From Prorocentrum cordatum (taxonomy: Eukaryota > Sar > Dinophyceae > Prorocentrales > Prorocentraceae): a stretch of 64,000 bases of DNA. Position 1 is the first letter of the stretch, and the number at the start of each line of letters is the position of its first letter. The stretch spans positions 221,572 through 285,571 of the forward strand of contig CAUYUJ010015752.1 of assembly GCA_963575745.1 (NCBI GenBank), read 5' to 3'. This document shows positions 50,534 through 61,029 of the stretch, in pieces. The position numbers and the translations under genes are program-made. The notes under the pieces are model-generated. The model saw only the letters and a program-made list of their open reading frames with translations. It ran no database searches and was not told where the DNA came from.

Positions 50534-52870
50534 GTAAGCCGCAAAAAGAACTTCGGAGCTTCCCCTGGCAGACCAGACCTCACCTCAAGGACCCCGAGGC
50601 TGCGTAGTGGCAGGAGGTTGGCATCCTCCTGTTCCATTACACTTCGCTTGACAAGAATGAAAGAGACGAGAAGATCCACCAGATAGCCAAAGGCGATATA
50701 AACACCAACCATTTTGTCTCCAAGACCGACCCACATGACGTTGAGAAGTAGAAGTCCACCATGATGACCCTGGAGTTCGGTGACCAGGAGGACTTTTTTC
50801 ACCCATGTGCGACGACGGAGGCGTGGGCGCACAAGGCCATAGAAAAGGGCGCCGGAGCGATCCAGGAAAACCTACTTCGGAGGGGCCAAGCAGGCATGGA
50901 AGGAGGCTCCTGGCAAGTTGCACAGGTTCACCAGGGACCCGCGCACCCCCAAATCAGAGGCCAGCGTCAACGAGAACGCCATGTACTAGGCCTTCGCGGA
51001 GGTTCAGGCTTACTCTTACCCGCCGCGGTCCGCTATTGACCATCGAAGACGGCCAGATCAAGGCGGTGCCAACCCTAAGAAGGCCAGAGGGGTGGATAAT
51101 GTCGGGCCAGTGTGCACCCAGAGGCCACTTGACGACGGCATCGCATGGCTGGCTGATTTCTACCACGAGATCGAGTCTCGCGGGCTATGGCCTCAGCAGA
51201 CCTACGGCACCATTGGGGAGCTGGCACCCAAGCCCGCTGGAGGAAGGCGCGCTTGGGATGCGACCCGCCTGGAACAATATCCGAGCCCCCATCGCCGACC
51301 ATTGGTCCCGGGGCTTGGGAGAGCTCTGGGACGCAGCGCAGCCATCAAAGGCTCCAGCGCGCCTGGAGCAGCGCCCCGCTCGAGATGGAGCTCTTTTTCG
51401 CCCCGAGGCGCCTTCGCATGCGCCGCCGGGCCAGCAGCATGAACGAACCCGCCCGCTCCATCGTCGCGGGCAGCGCGCGCGGGGGCGGGCTGGCGACGGT
51501 GTGCCTTGGCCCCGTCCTATCTGGAACCCACAACGACTACTCCTATGTGGGCCTCTGGGCCTTCGTGGACGACGCGGCGGCCAAATGCGAGGGCTCCGAG
51601 GACTTCGTGCTGAGGGGCCTCGCGGTTGTGGCCGCCGACTTTTTGCGACGGCATGCTCAACGCGGAGTGGAGGTCCCTCCGAAGACCACCATCGTCGCAT
51701 CCAGCCCCAGGATTGCGCCTTCGATCCACGACGCCTTCTGGGAGTGGGGATCAGAAGGGCTGCCGCGCGAAGGTCTGCCGCCGCCGCGTCGGCCTCGGCG
51801 TCGACGCGGCGGCGCCCATGCGCGGGGCCGTCTCCAAAGCAGAACGGCGGGCCAAGTCGGCGACGGCAAGGACCAGGCGCATACTCGGCAATCTTCGAAA
51901 GCACGCATCGCCCGCCAAGATCGCGCAATGCCCGCGGACAACGGGCTCGCGCCCCCAGGACACCAGCGGGCGCCGCATCACGGGGCGGGCGCCATCGTCG
52001 ACCCCTAAGCTCCGCAAGCAAACAGCACAGTCGACGGGAGGCAGGGCACCTGGCAGGCGCCGCGCCGCGGCGCTCGCATGGCGGGGGGCAAGGGCCCCGC
52101 GATCGAGATGTGAAGGCAGATCATCTCTCAGTGGCTCCGGCGCTGGCTTGACAACCCGCAGCGCCCCCCGGGGATCGCCCGGGCTCGGCGACGTAATTTA
52201 ATTGGGGCCGTTGATCTCGGCCGCGAGAGGTGTTCCGAGGTCGCGGGCCCCGCCAGTGCCGCGCAGGCCGTGCCCGCGGATGCGGGGCGGCAGCGCCCGC
52301 CGCCGCGCGACTGGAGCCAGCGGCCTGCGTGGGGCGCGGAGAACGAGCAGACGTGGGCCTTTCCCATATCTGCATGGGCGACTGGGTGGGCCAGGCGCGA
52401 CCCCGCCGAGCTCGCCCGCGAGTTCGTCGGCGCCGCCCAGAGCAGCCCGTGGAAATTTGCGGCCAGGCAAGTTCACGGGGGGGGCGTCGATAGGGGCGGC
52501 CCCGACGCCATTGTTATTCTCAACGAGACGGCCAAGTACATGATGCGGAGATCCCGGCCTGCGGGCCCTCAACTTGCGCGCGGTTGCCGGCGGGCAGTGG
52601 GCCCAGGCGCAGGCTCGCGGGCGCGGGCTGCCAGATTGACGCCGCGCGCCGGAGGTGCGGGGCCGCGGAGGAGACGCTCGCGCGCCGTGCGCGGCTCTGC
52701 CCGCTTGACGCGGACCACGAGGGCTACGCGGGGCTTGACTCTTGCATTCCATCCCTGATTGCTTGTGCGGAGTCCCAGGTTGCCTACTGGCTTAACGGAG
52801 GTGTTTCGAAAGCTGACGCGCGCCCAGTCTTTCCCACCGCGGGGCGGCGGGGGGGGGGCGGCGGTCGGAG
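50521..52870 (+). pseudogene. Broken reverse transcriptase of a non-LTR-type retroelement
   Basis: Coding-like text runs through shifting + frames. At 50521-50850: ELRSFPWQTRPHLKDPEAA, TAG, WQEVGILLFHYTSLDKNERD, then TAG at 50749 after TDPHDVEK. At 50862-51245: YFGGAKQAWKEAPGKLHRFT, TAG at 50987, then IAWLADFYHEIESRGLWPQQ and IGELAPKP, like the RT fingers region. Near 51330-51385, in another frame, AAIKGSSAPGAA. At 51385-51750: ASSMNEPARSIVAGSARGGG, then WAFVDDAAAKCEG (FVDD fits the RT catalytic Y/F-x-D-D box) and RGVEVPPKTTIVASSP. Then GLGVDAAAPMRGAVSKAERR, and near 52640 RCGAAEETLARRARLCPLDA, like the C-terminal zinc-binding tail. At least three frameshifts and three amber stops make it non-functional as it stands. 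It resembles the RT type I associate with dinoflagellate genomes. Confidence 0.65.
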
Positions 52871-53135
52871 CTGAATTGGGCGGGGCTCGGGGGGCGCAGA
52901 GACCAGGGCGGCCGGCTGGCCATCTTTGAAACGGCTCGGGCGGCCAATGCAGCTCGGGCCCCCGCCGCCGCCGCCCGGGGGCGGCGGCCGTCGCTCTCGG
53001 GCGCCGCTGAGGTAGACGGGGGCGTCGGGGGGCGGCGCGCCCGCGGGCTTGGAGCGCCCGTATTCAGACAGCGCCCCGCGCTGAGCTCAATGCTTTCGCC
53101 TTCGCCCTCGAGCTCCCGATCGCCGATCGGGAGCG

Positions 53136-54270
53136 TTGTTTTCGTCGCCGACCGCCGCCCCCGATGCGGCGGTGGAGGGCTGGCCGACGTCGTCGCCTGA
53201 GTCGGGGGCGCGCCCCGACGCGCGGCGGGGGGCCCAGATTGCAGCAGCCCCGCGCGTCGAGCAGGCCGAGGCCCCGCAGGGGCCCTCGCGCAGCGAGGGC
53301 GAAGCAGGCCTTCACAGCGACCTGCGCGAGCTATTCCTCGCCGTCGACAGCGCCTGCGCCGATGCGTGGGCGGGGGTCGCCGCCCACAGCGCCAGGGGGC
53401 AGGCCCTCGTCGGAGCCGCGCCCCCCGCTGACCTTCGCGGCGCACGGCGCGCCCTCGTCGGGCGCGGGGCGCGCGGAGTTTTGGCTGGCTCATCGGCTGC
53501 AGACCCCGGGGTCTGCGAGAGGCCGTCGTCGGCCGAGCCTATAGGGGGCCAGGCAGGCCCCGGCGGACCCTCGGGGCCAGTCGGCGCGAGCGCAACGGCA
53601 GCAAGTGCAGGTGTGCGAAGCGCGAAGGGGCGAGTCCACCATCCTCTGCTGCCCTCGCGCCCTGCGATCCCAAGGAGCGAACGCCTGCCGACGGCGAAGC
53701 CATCGTTGCTGTCTCCGGCGCCGATTCTGTTTGCGGCAGGGGGCTCCACGACCACCACCGATTGCGCTGCGCGTTCAAGCTTGAACTGTTACGTCGCCGC
53801 TGCTGTGGCACGACGGCCACGCAAAACCCGCGACGCTCAGCGCCCAGTGCTTGGGAACCAAGCGCGAGGACAGGGATGGCCTTGCCAAAAACGACGGAGG
53901 TGATTTCCATGGGGCCACGGGCATCACGGCCTGCGCGCGCGACGCGCGTGCTGCTGACGTTGCGGCGCTCCTTTTCGGAGCGCAGGGTGGGTTGGGCGGC
54001 TTCTATCTGTCGATTAATACTTGGCCATGTCGGCAGCGTGGGCCCCGCAGGAGTTGGCCTCCTCCATGCCCGTCTGGCTGGAGGCCCCCCGCCCATCCTG
54101 CAGGTGATGTTTGTGCGCGGGCCGCGAACCACTGCCAGCGGCAGCAAGGTCTCGAGGAGATTTGCCCTGCCGCCGTCGCCGCGTCTTTGCGCCCGCGGGC
54201 TGACGCGGTTGAGCGACCTCTTGCGTCGCCCACGGATGCAGACAGCAGTGGCTCTGTTGACAGCGACTAA
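53136..54270 (+). pseudogene. Coding-like GC-rich block, frame change near 53850
   Basis: The first frame (53136-53903) has a disordered A/P/G/S-rich start and then SDLRELFLAVDSACADAWAG near residue 61. Toward its end it reads TDCAARSSLNCYVAAAVARR. The second frame (53851-54270) reads GTKREDRDGLAKNDGGDFHG, then RDARAADVAALLFGAQGGLG, and ends LASPTDADSSGSVDSD at TAA. The phase change could be an indel or an intron. It lies 270 bases beyond the RT remnant on the same strand, so it could be another ORF of that element or an unrelated gene. The large reverse frame 53539-54636 appears to be a GC shadow. Confidence 0.4.
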
Positions 54271-54399
54271 CACGCGCTGCTGTACCGTTCGTTCACCCTG
54301 GGTGGGGTTTGCCGGGGTCCTGTCGCAGGCTCTGACCCGCGCACCATGGCGCGCCTCCTGATATTGTAATGGCCTCCGGCCAATGCCGCCGATCTGGGG

Positions 54400-54900
54400 C
54401 GCTCTGGACTCGGTGATCTTCGCGGTTCTGTGGCCTCCTCCCTCCTCGATTATTCCGGTCTCCTTTCTTCTCCTTTGGGGGGGTGCCTGGAGCGGTCCCA
54501 GGGGGGTCTGGGGAGGGTTCCGAGGGGGGGTCTGGGGGCGGTAATTAGCGGATAGAACTGGGGGGGGTCCCTGGGACCCCCCGAAACATTTTGGGGATGC
54601 GCAATTCATTGAAAACGCCAGATGGGGGACCGCCACCCCCCCTCCCCCCCCTTCCCCTGGAGGGGTCCGGAGTCCGGGCGCAAATCATGAAGACAACGCC
54701 AGACGGGGAAGCCGCCCTCCCCCCCCTCCCCCCCTTCCCCGCCAAAGCCACCCCGGCGACCCCCCCCACAGCAGAGCTGAAGCTGTTGCTTAGGTTCAGA
54801 GCTGAAGCTTTAGGCTCCTTATAGTTCACGCGCCAGATCGGCCGATTTCCTGGTATTTTTTTTTGCTCCTCCTCCTGCTCCTCCTCCGCCTCACTCCCCC
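54400..54900. other. No gene; C/G-homopolymer-rich DNA
   Basis: GGGGGGTCTGGGG and CCCCCCTCCCCCCC runs include a repeated CGCCAGA(T/C)GGGG segment near 54617 and 54697. Frames are P- or G-rich. Confidence 0.5.
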
Positions 54901-54909
54901 GCGGCGCGC

Positions 54910-55226
54910 GCGTGACCGAAAACTGCGGCGACGACGACGGCGACGACGGCAGCCGCGACGACGGCGGCGGCGACGACGCCGACGACGTCGGCAGCGACTA
55001 CGACAGCGGCGACGACGACGGCCGCCGTGACTTCGGCGGCGGCGGCGACGACGACGCCGCCGCAGGAGGGCCTCATCCCCGCGCCGGGGGCGGCGCCGGC
55101 CTTCGCGGCCATCGCTGCCGCGCCCACGGCCGCCCCAGCCGCCCAGGGATGCCGCCGCCGCCGTCTGCGCTGGGTTGTCGTTGTCGCTCGCTCTCGCTCG
55201 GTCGGTCCGCGGTCGTAGCTCGGTCG

Positions 55227-55265
<39 letters not shown>

Positions 55266-55318
55266 TTCGTCGTCGTCGTCTTCGTCGTCGTCGTCGTCGT
55301 CTTCGTCGTCGTCGCCGT

Positions 55319-55360
<42 letters not shown>

Positions 55361-55530
55361 GGTGGTCGTCCGTTGCGGTTGTCGTCTTCATCGTCGTGGT
55401 GGTCGTTTGTCGTCGTCGTTGTCGTCGTGGTCGTCGTTGTCGCCGTCGGCGGTCGGCCGTCGGCCGTCGCCGCCGTCGGCGCCGTCGTCGTCGTCGTTGC
55501 CGCCATCGTCGTCGTATTCGTCGTTTGCTG
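54910..55530. repeat. (CGA)n/(GTC)n triplet array
   Basis: GACGACGGC triplets to 55065, a GC-rich centre, then GTCGTC/TTCGTC triplets to about 55520. The two arms are partly complementary. D/G, V, R or T-rich frames of up to 303 codons are products of the array. Confidence 0.85.
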
Positions 55531-55600
55531 TTTTCTTCCGTTGTCTTCGGCCTCGGAGATGGATGTTTCGGGCGGTCTGGGGACGTGCGCGGTGGTTTTC

Positions 55601-56265
55601 TCAGGCTTGGCGCAGAATGCCACACACACGCACATGGAGCGCCACACGCACGGAGCTCCGCATACCTGAGGTTGAGGCCCCACAATCGTTCGCACGAATG
55701 AACTGGTTGGGTCCAATCGTTGGCGTAAAGGCTTGCCAGATATGGTCGTTTACATACAGCCTATGGTCCAAGCTTGCGGGCGGGCCAGGGGTGAGACCAA
55801 CCCCAGGTGTGCTGAAATTCTGAAGCCAGGCGTTTTCTTGATCAGGACCGGGATCGGCTCTAAGCACCCCTGCATGTTTCGCACGCGTCAGGCTTCGCTT
55901 GCCCGCCCAGTAAGTTGTACGTTTCACTGCACGCCCGCGCACCTCACGCAGCCCACCACCTGTACCTCGATAAGACACAAACACATAAGCCAAACTCCCT
56001 TTGATAGAAACCGAGATTCGCGGAATGCCGCTGCTTGCGAGGATGGAAATGTGGTGATGGTGTTTATCCATATAAAAGGTGACGCCGATTACATAGTTGG
56101 GCCTCCAGAGTGTGTGTTTGGAGTGATGAGGGCAATAGGCGCGGCTGGCCCCAACCCCATTCGGGGTGCCCCCAGTAGTGGCGCTGGAGAGGTATGGTCG
56201 AGTGCTGCGGTGTTTGAGTTCTCTTGATTGTGCTCGGGTCGGCCATCCTCTAAGCCATCAGGTTC
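55601..56265 (-). CDS. Hypothetical minus-strand ORF, about 220 codons
   Basis: The minus frame is open from just after a TGA near 56265 to a stop near 55601; the first ATG is at 56071. The part from about 56115 to 55640 has globular composition: LWRPNYVIGVTFYMDKHHHH, then ISILASSGIPRISVSIKGSL and AYVFVSYRG, later HAGVLRADPGPDQENAWLQN and NDHIWQAFTPTIGPNQFIRA. It is not built from repeats. No catalytic motif or family is recognised. The + frame at 55733-56227 overlaps it and is less convincing. A + frame at 56228-56629 is also open, in a divergent arrangement. Confidence 0.45.
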
Positions 56266-56269
56266 GTGG

Positions 56270-57640
56270 GGTGGCGGGAGTGCTCACACTCTCCAGGATC
56301 ATTACGCCGCGCTGGGGCTCAGGCTTTTCCCTCCGTGGGAGTTTCGGCTGGGGCGTCAATGTCAGCTGAGACTCCAGCTTGGGCAAGAGTGTCAGTTGCG
56401 GATCCTGGGGAAGCAGCCTGGGGACTCGTTTGGTCAACGAGCGTCGGTGTCTGAGCCGTATGGGGCGGGTGCCGTGATTCGTGTTCTTTGGGGGGACCCT
56501 ACGTTTCCTTCAGGTACAACTCGGTGCCCGTTACGGGCACTGTGGCGTCGGCTCATAAACGGATCCAGTACAGAAGGAGTCTCGTGTCAATCAGTGCTGT
56601 GCCATCCACAGTCGTCGGGTGGCTGTTGATGTGCTAGGCGGCGATCCTACGAAGTTCGTCCTCGGGGGCGGCTTACTACGGGTCTATTAATCCGTTGGTG
56701 GTTCTATATTGTTCAGCGAGCCGACTTGTCGCCATGAGCGGCAGGCAAGCCGCCCCAAGCCCTTACAGACTGAGCGTTGAGTGGTTTCGTTCTTTGTCCC
56801 AGCCCCACAACCATACGCGTTTCTGTTTAAGTGCCAGGCTGTCACATGATATTAGTCGGTGGCCCCTGTGCATTATTGACACGCAAACGTCGTGACGTGT
56901 GCGCTTCGGTGGTGGTGGTGGTAGGGCTGTTTTTTTTAGTTTCGGGGGCGAGCTGTTTGTGGCTGTGACGTGTATGTGCCCAGGTTGATGCGCGCTTCCT
57001 GCCAGATCCCAGGTTGCGCCCGGGTTCTCCCTGAGGACCTTGCCGTCCCTCGCGGAGCACAGGCAGGAGGCGGAGGCGGAGGCGGAGGTGACGATGACGG
57101 CTGTGGTGTGCGAGTGGTTGGTTATAGTCAAGGTCGTCTCTTGTTTGGTCTGTCCTGCCTTCTCAGTCCGCACTGGCGTTGTCCGACATGTCATGCGTGA
57201 GCATATCCAAACCCTCTTGGGGTCCTCTCGGAGCCCTTTTGGGCCAAGATAGCCTGGGAGAGCCCCGGGGGGCTCAAAGAGGGCGGCGCTGATGCTTCAA
57301 GACAGTATCATAACTTAGTTGAGGGTGCTCTGAGGGCATGCTCGGGCTTCTCTTGGAGGCCTCTTGGAGCCTTCGGGGGGCCTTCGTAGGGCGGTGGGGG
57401 AACCTTGCAATGGCCCCGCTCCGAAAGGGCCCCGACACGACTCAAAACGGGTTTCAATAGGATCCTTCGAATCGTCATGTTGGGCGCCCGTCACAGCGAC
57501 AGCCCGGAGGGGTTCTTCGAACGCTCCCAGGGCCCTCTTAGAACCTGCTTGGGGCCCTCCGAGGGCGGCGCTGGCCCCGTCCGGGTATCATGTGTACATC
57601 ATGGTCCAGGGTGTGCCCGGGGATTCTGATTCGGGCTCAG
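56270..57640. other. Unassigned, partly coding-like
   Basis: The + frame 56228-56629 (GRQCQLRLQLGQECQLRILG within it) is open and non-repetitive but lacks a domain. 56700-57230 has short competing frames. 57210-57600 contains family E-like GGCCTCTTGG and GAGGGC text. I support no gene here. Confidence 0.35.
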
Positions 57641-57642
57641 CC

Positions 57643-57880
57643 CGGGAGCCTTGAGACGGGGGTCAGTGCAGACGGGGGTCAGCCAGGGCACCGGATCTTG
57701 CGAAGACCCCCGTTGGCTGACCCGGGTTAGCGAGCTGCTCGTGGCCGCGAGACGGCCGCGCGTATTGGCTGACCCGGGTTTGCGAAGGCCTGCGCTGCAG
57801 TTTTTTTTCCTGCATTGCAGTTTTTGGTTTCCTGCTGACCCGGGTCTGGATTGACTCGGGTCAGAAGATCCCCGATCAGC
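57643..57880. repeat. Dispersed repeat family C, copy 2
   Basis: It matches 44970-45215 with small differences, including AGACGGGGGTCAGTGCAGAC, GGCTGACCCGGGTTAGCGAG and TGCAGTTTTTGGTTTCCTGC. Strand and order are the same. Confidence 0.85.
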
Positions 57881-58227
57881 CCAAGGGCTGTGATCCAGGC
57901 TCAGTTCAGGATCTTTCCCCCGGGGCGGCACGCGCGTGGACCAGTGCCCCTGGATTGACCCCAGGTCCGCAAATGTGGACTGAGCTTGGGTCACTATCCC
58001 TGGGCTGAGCTTCGGTCACAGTCCAGGTGCCTCAACCTCGTTGTGGGCGACCATCGTGCAACATTGATCGCCGGCGCGAAACGGCGGGGCGAACGCCCCC
58101 ACCCCAGCCCCCATGCTTAGGCGAAACGCGGGTGCCGCGTGGCGCTCGGCGGGTCGGGGCGACGCGTGCCAAAGCGGTGGGCGCGAGGCGTCGCGCAGGC
58201 CGCCCAGCTTGCACGGGCGAGCGCGCG

Positions 58228-58399
58228 AATGTGTGTGTGTGTGTGTGTGTGTTTGTGTGTGTGTGTGCGTGCGTGTGTGCGTGTGTGCGTGTGTGCGTGT
58301 GTGCGTGTGTGCGTGTGTGCGGGTGCGGGTGCGGGTGCGTGCGTGTGCGTATGCGTGTGCGTGTGCGTGTGCGTGTGCGTGTGCATGTGCGAGTGTGTG

Positions 58400-58437
<38 letters not shown>

Positions 58438-58448
58438 TGTCTGTGTGT

Positions 58449-58486
<38 letters not shown>

Positions 58487-58490
58487 CGGG
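58228..58490. repeat. (GT)n microsatellite with GC interruptions
   Basis: TGTGTGTG and GTGCGTGTGC alternating purine-pyrimidine runs over about 260 bp. Val/Cys- or Thr/His-rich frames are repeat products. Confidence 0.9.
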
Positions 58491-58569
58491 GTGGGGGGGG
58501 GCGCCGCCCAAGGCCGCGACTGTGCACCGGTGAAGCTTGTGTGTTGCCCGTTGAAGGCACGGTCTGCCC

Positions 58570-59120
58570 GTGTGTGGCATTGCCGATAGGTGGCACCAAC
58601 TTGCCCGTGCGTGGCACGCATCTGCCCGCTGGTGACATTGCCCCCAGGTGGCGCAATACTGCCAGCGCGTGACACGCATCTGCCAGTAGGTGGCACTACC
58701 CGTGGGTGGCTCCATATTGCCAGTGGGTGGCACAGCCCATGGGTGGCGCAAAATTGCCCGTGGGTGGTACCATATTGCCGTTGGTGGCGCTGTCCGTGGG
58801 TGGCGCAATATTGCCCGTAGGTGGATCGCTTCTGCCCGTACGTGGCACTGCCCGGGGGTGGCGCCATATTGCCCGTGGGTGGCACTACCCGCGGGTGGCG
58901 CACTATTGCCAGTGCGTGGCACTACCCGCGGGTGGCACGGTATTGCCAGTTGGTGGCGCTGTCCGTGGGTGACGCAACATTGCCTGGAGGCGGCGCGCAT
59001 CTGTGGCGCAATACCGCCCGTAGATTGCACGCATCTGCCCGTAGGTGGCAACGCCCGTGGGTCGCACGATATTGCATGAGCGCGGCGTTCTTCTGCCCGC
59101 GGGCGGCATTGCCCGCGGAT
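58570..59120. repeat. Tandem repeat, degenerate unit of about 16-48 bp
   Basis: CCCGTGGGTGGCGC, ATATTGCCAGTGGGTGGCAC and ATCTGCCCGTAGGTGGCAC recur throughout. The nested period makes all phases open. Confidence 0.8.
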
Positions 59121-59439
59121 GGGGCTGAGGACCAAAGCCGAAAATTGTGGTTGGAACCGAGGGCCAGGCGGGCCGGACTAAGGCGACGGCTAAGGTGGAC
59201 TTTCAGTTGCAGGCCGCGGCGAAGGCCAGGCTAGGAAGCTAGACAAGGGCCGAGGCTTGGGCCAAATGCTCGGGGGCCAAGCAGGCGAGACAGAAGGTTG
59301 GGACCAGGGCCGCGGCGGGACGGAAACACCAGTCTAGGGCCGAGGTCGTCGTCCCCGCCCCAACGCGACATGGAAACCGATATTGCCCGAACGACTACGG
59401 TGGCCAAGCGTCGCAGTGGCCCGCGCGGTGTCTGCGCGA

Positions 59440-59720
59440 AGGTGTCGCTTCGGGAGCGAGTGGTCCTTGGATGGCACAAGAAACAAAATGGTGCATGCCC
59501 GCGGAAGTGGCGCGCGCTGGGCAGAAACCGAGAGCGCCGCACGTGCGAAACCAACTTCCAGGTTTACTTCACCCATGCCTTCCCGGTGAGGATGGGCCTC
59601 AGGGGTGCGCAGTTGATGTGCATTTAATTCCGCAGGGCGGACGATTCATGGGAACGGGGGGGTGGGGCGATGGCGAGGTCGAAGAGGAGGAGGAGGAGGA
59701 GGAGGAGGAGGAGGAGGAGG
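59440..59720 (+). CDS. Split gene fragment with a 50-bp intron
   Basis: Exon one reads VLGWHKKQNGACPRKWRALG then CETNFQVYFTHAFP and ends at 59585 before GTGAGG. Exon two starts at 59636 after CATTTAATTCCGCAG and reads GGRFMGTGGWGDGE before a GAG tract from about 59682. The intron (59586-59635) is 50 bp with good 5' and 3' consensus, and the frame is kept in phase 0. An alternative donor is TTCCAG|GTTTAC at 59560. The start of exon one is uncertain. Family not recognised. Confidence 0.4.
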
Positions 59721-59800
59721 AGGAGGAGGAGAAGAAGGAACAGGAGGAGGAGGAGGAGGAAGAGGAAGAGGAAGAAGGAGGAGGAGGAGGAGAACCTGGG
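59682..59800. repeat. (GAG)n tract
   Basis: GAGGAGGAG with GAAGAA interruptions. Glu- or Ser-rich frames are products of it. Confidence 0.85.
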
Positions 59801-60011
59801 CGAGGAGGGATGGCGGATGCGCGCGAGCGTGCGCGCGAGAGGGGGGTAGGGGTGGGGCGCGCGCAAATGTGGGCACGCCTGCCCGTGCCCGAAGCCGCCC
59901 AGGGTTCGAGCCCCCCCCGCGCGGGCGCCGCCCCAAACCTCTCGGGCCGCTGAGATCGACCCCCACGCATCTTCCGTTTAAGCGGGTGTTCTTCCATGAC
60001 CAATCTGGCTA

Positions 60012-60160
60012 CGCCGTTACGACAGAATCTGGCTAGTGCGACCCACAAATCAAGGTTACGACGATTCGGCAGCTTTGCCGAGGTAAGCGCCGTTACGACA
60101 GAATCTGGTTGCGACGAAGCGGCCGCAATTCCGAGGACAGCGCCGTTACGACAGAATCTG
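60012..60160. repeat. 20-bp motif repeated three times
   Basis: CGCCGTTACGACAGAATCTG occurs exactly at 60012-60031, 60088-60107 and 60141-60160, with unrelated spacers of 56 and 33 bases. Confidence 0.9.
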
Positions 60161-60169
60161 TTCTGGATC

Positions 60170-60925
60170 CCACCTTTTACCGACTCCGGACAGTGAGCGC
60201 ATGGCCGGAATGTTCTAGTGTTTTGGGCGCTTCGGCCTCACCCTGCAGCACCCGCGCGGTGCACGATGCAGGCCGTTCCCGTTCCCGTTCCTGTTCTCCC
60301 ATGACCAAGCAACAAGCAGAACGCACCGCCCAAACCTTCGGGATCGCCCGGGCGGTGGCGGGGATTTTCATTTCATGTTGGCGATTGGCTTTCAGTGGGT
60401 TTAGGTGATTGCCTTCGAACAGATGTAAAGGATTGGCTCTTCGCCTGGCTGAGCAACTTGCGCGCGCGGCGGAGGGGCGGGCGTTGCCCGCGGCGTGGCC
60501 CGACCGCGGCTGGGGGGCAGGAAGCCAAGGCTGTCGTTGAGTGAGAATGCCACGGCTGACGCTGTGGCTGCAAGTTGGGGTTCAGGCCGAGGGCTTGCGC
60601 GGCAAGGCTAAAGATAACAGCGGGGCTGCGCTTGAGCTGAGAATGGGTGTTAAGGCCCTGGCTCACGCCGACGCGAAGGGCAACGGCCGGAGGCTGGGGC
60701 GACAAGAGTAAGGATGCGTTTAGGGCGATATTGGGCCGCCTCGGGGCGCCATTGGGATTGCGAAGACTGCCTTGGGCATTGAGGCCGCGCGCGCAGGGGT
60801 CGAAAACTATACTGTTGCAGCGAGGGGCCGCCCCTAGATTGCCGCGGGCGCGCTGCCAGGAAATCTCGCGACCGCTCCAAAACTCCCGTTGCGCTGTCGG
60901 CGGGCTGGCTGGGTAATGAACGACG
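60170..60925. other. No gene supported
   Basis: Unique-looking GC-rich DNA with competing short frames on both strands. The minus frame 60373-60936 is the longest but has no recognised feature. Confidence 0.4.
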
Positions 60926-61029
60926 CAGGCGCTCATGTTATTTCGTCGGAGGGTGGCGCAAGGAAACGCCGAGGAGATTTATTTAATCGTTTCGCTCACT
61001 CCGCTGGCCCGTATTGTGCCATCGCAGGC

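Noticed and set aside
53539-54636. 365-codon minus-strand ORF
   Set aside because: It is opposite two + frames with better protein-like text, and its own composition is R/P/G-rich as expected for a GC shadow.
58016-59135. His/Thr-rich minus-strand ORFs of 295-367 codons
   Set aside because: Translations of the (GT)n and GTGGGTGGC tandem arrays.
59910-59925. GGTTCGAGCCC, tRNA B-box-like
   Set aside because: There is no A box or cloverleaf-compatible sequence at the required distance upstream.
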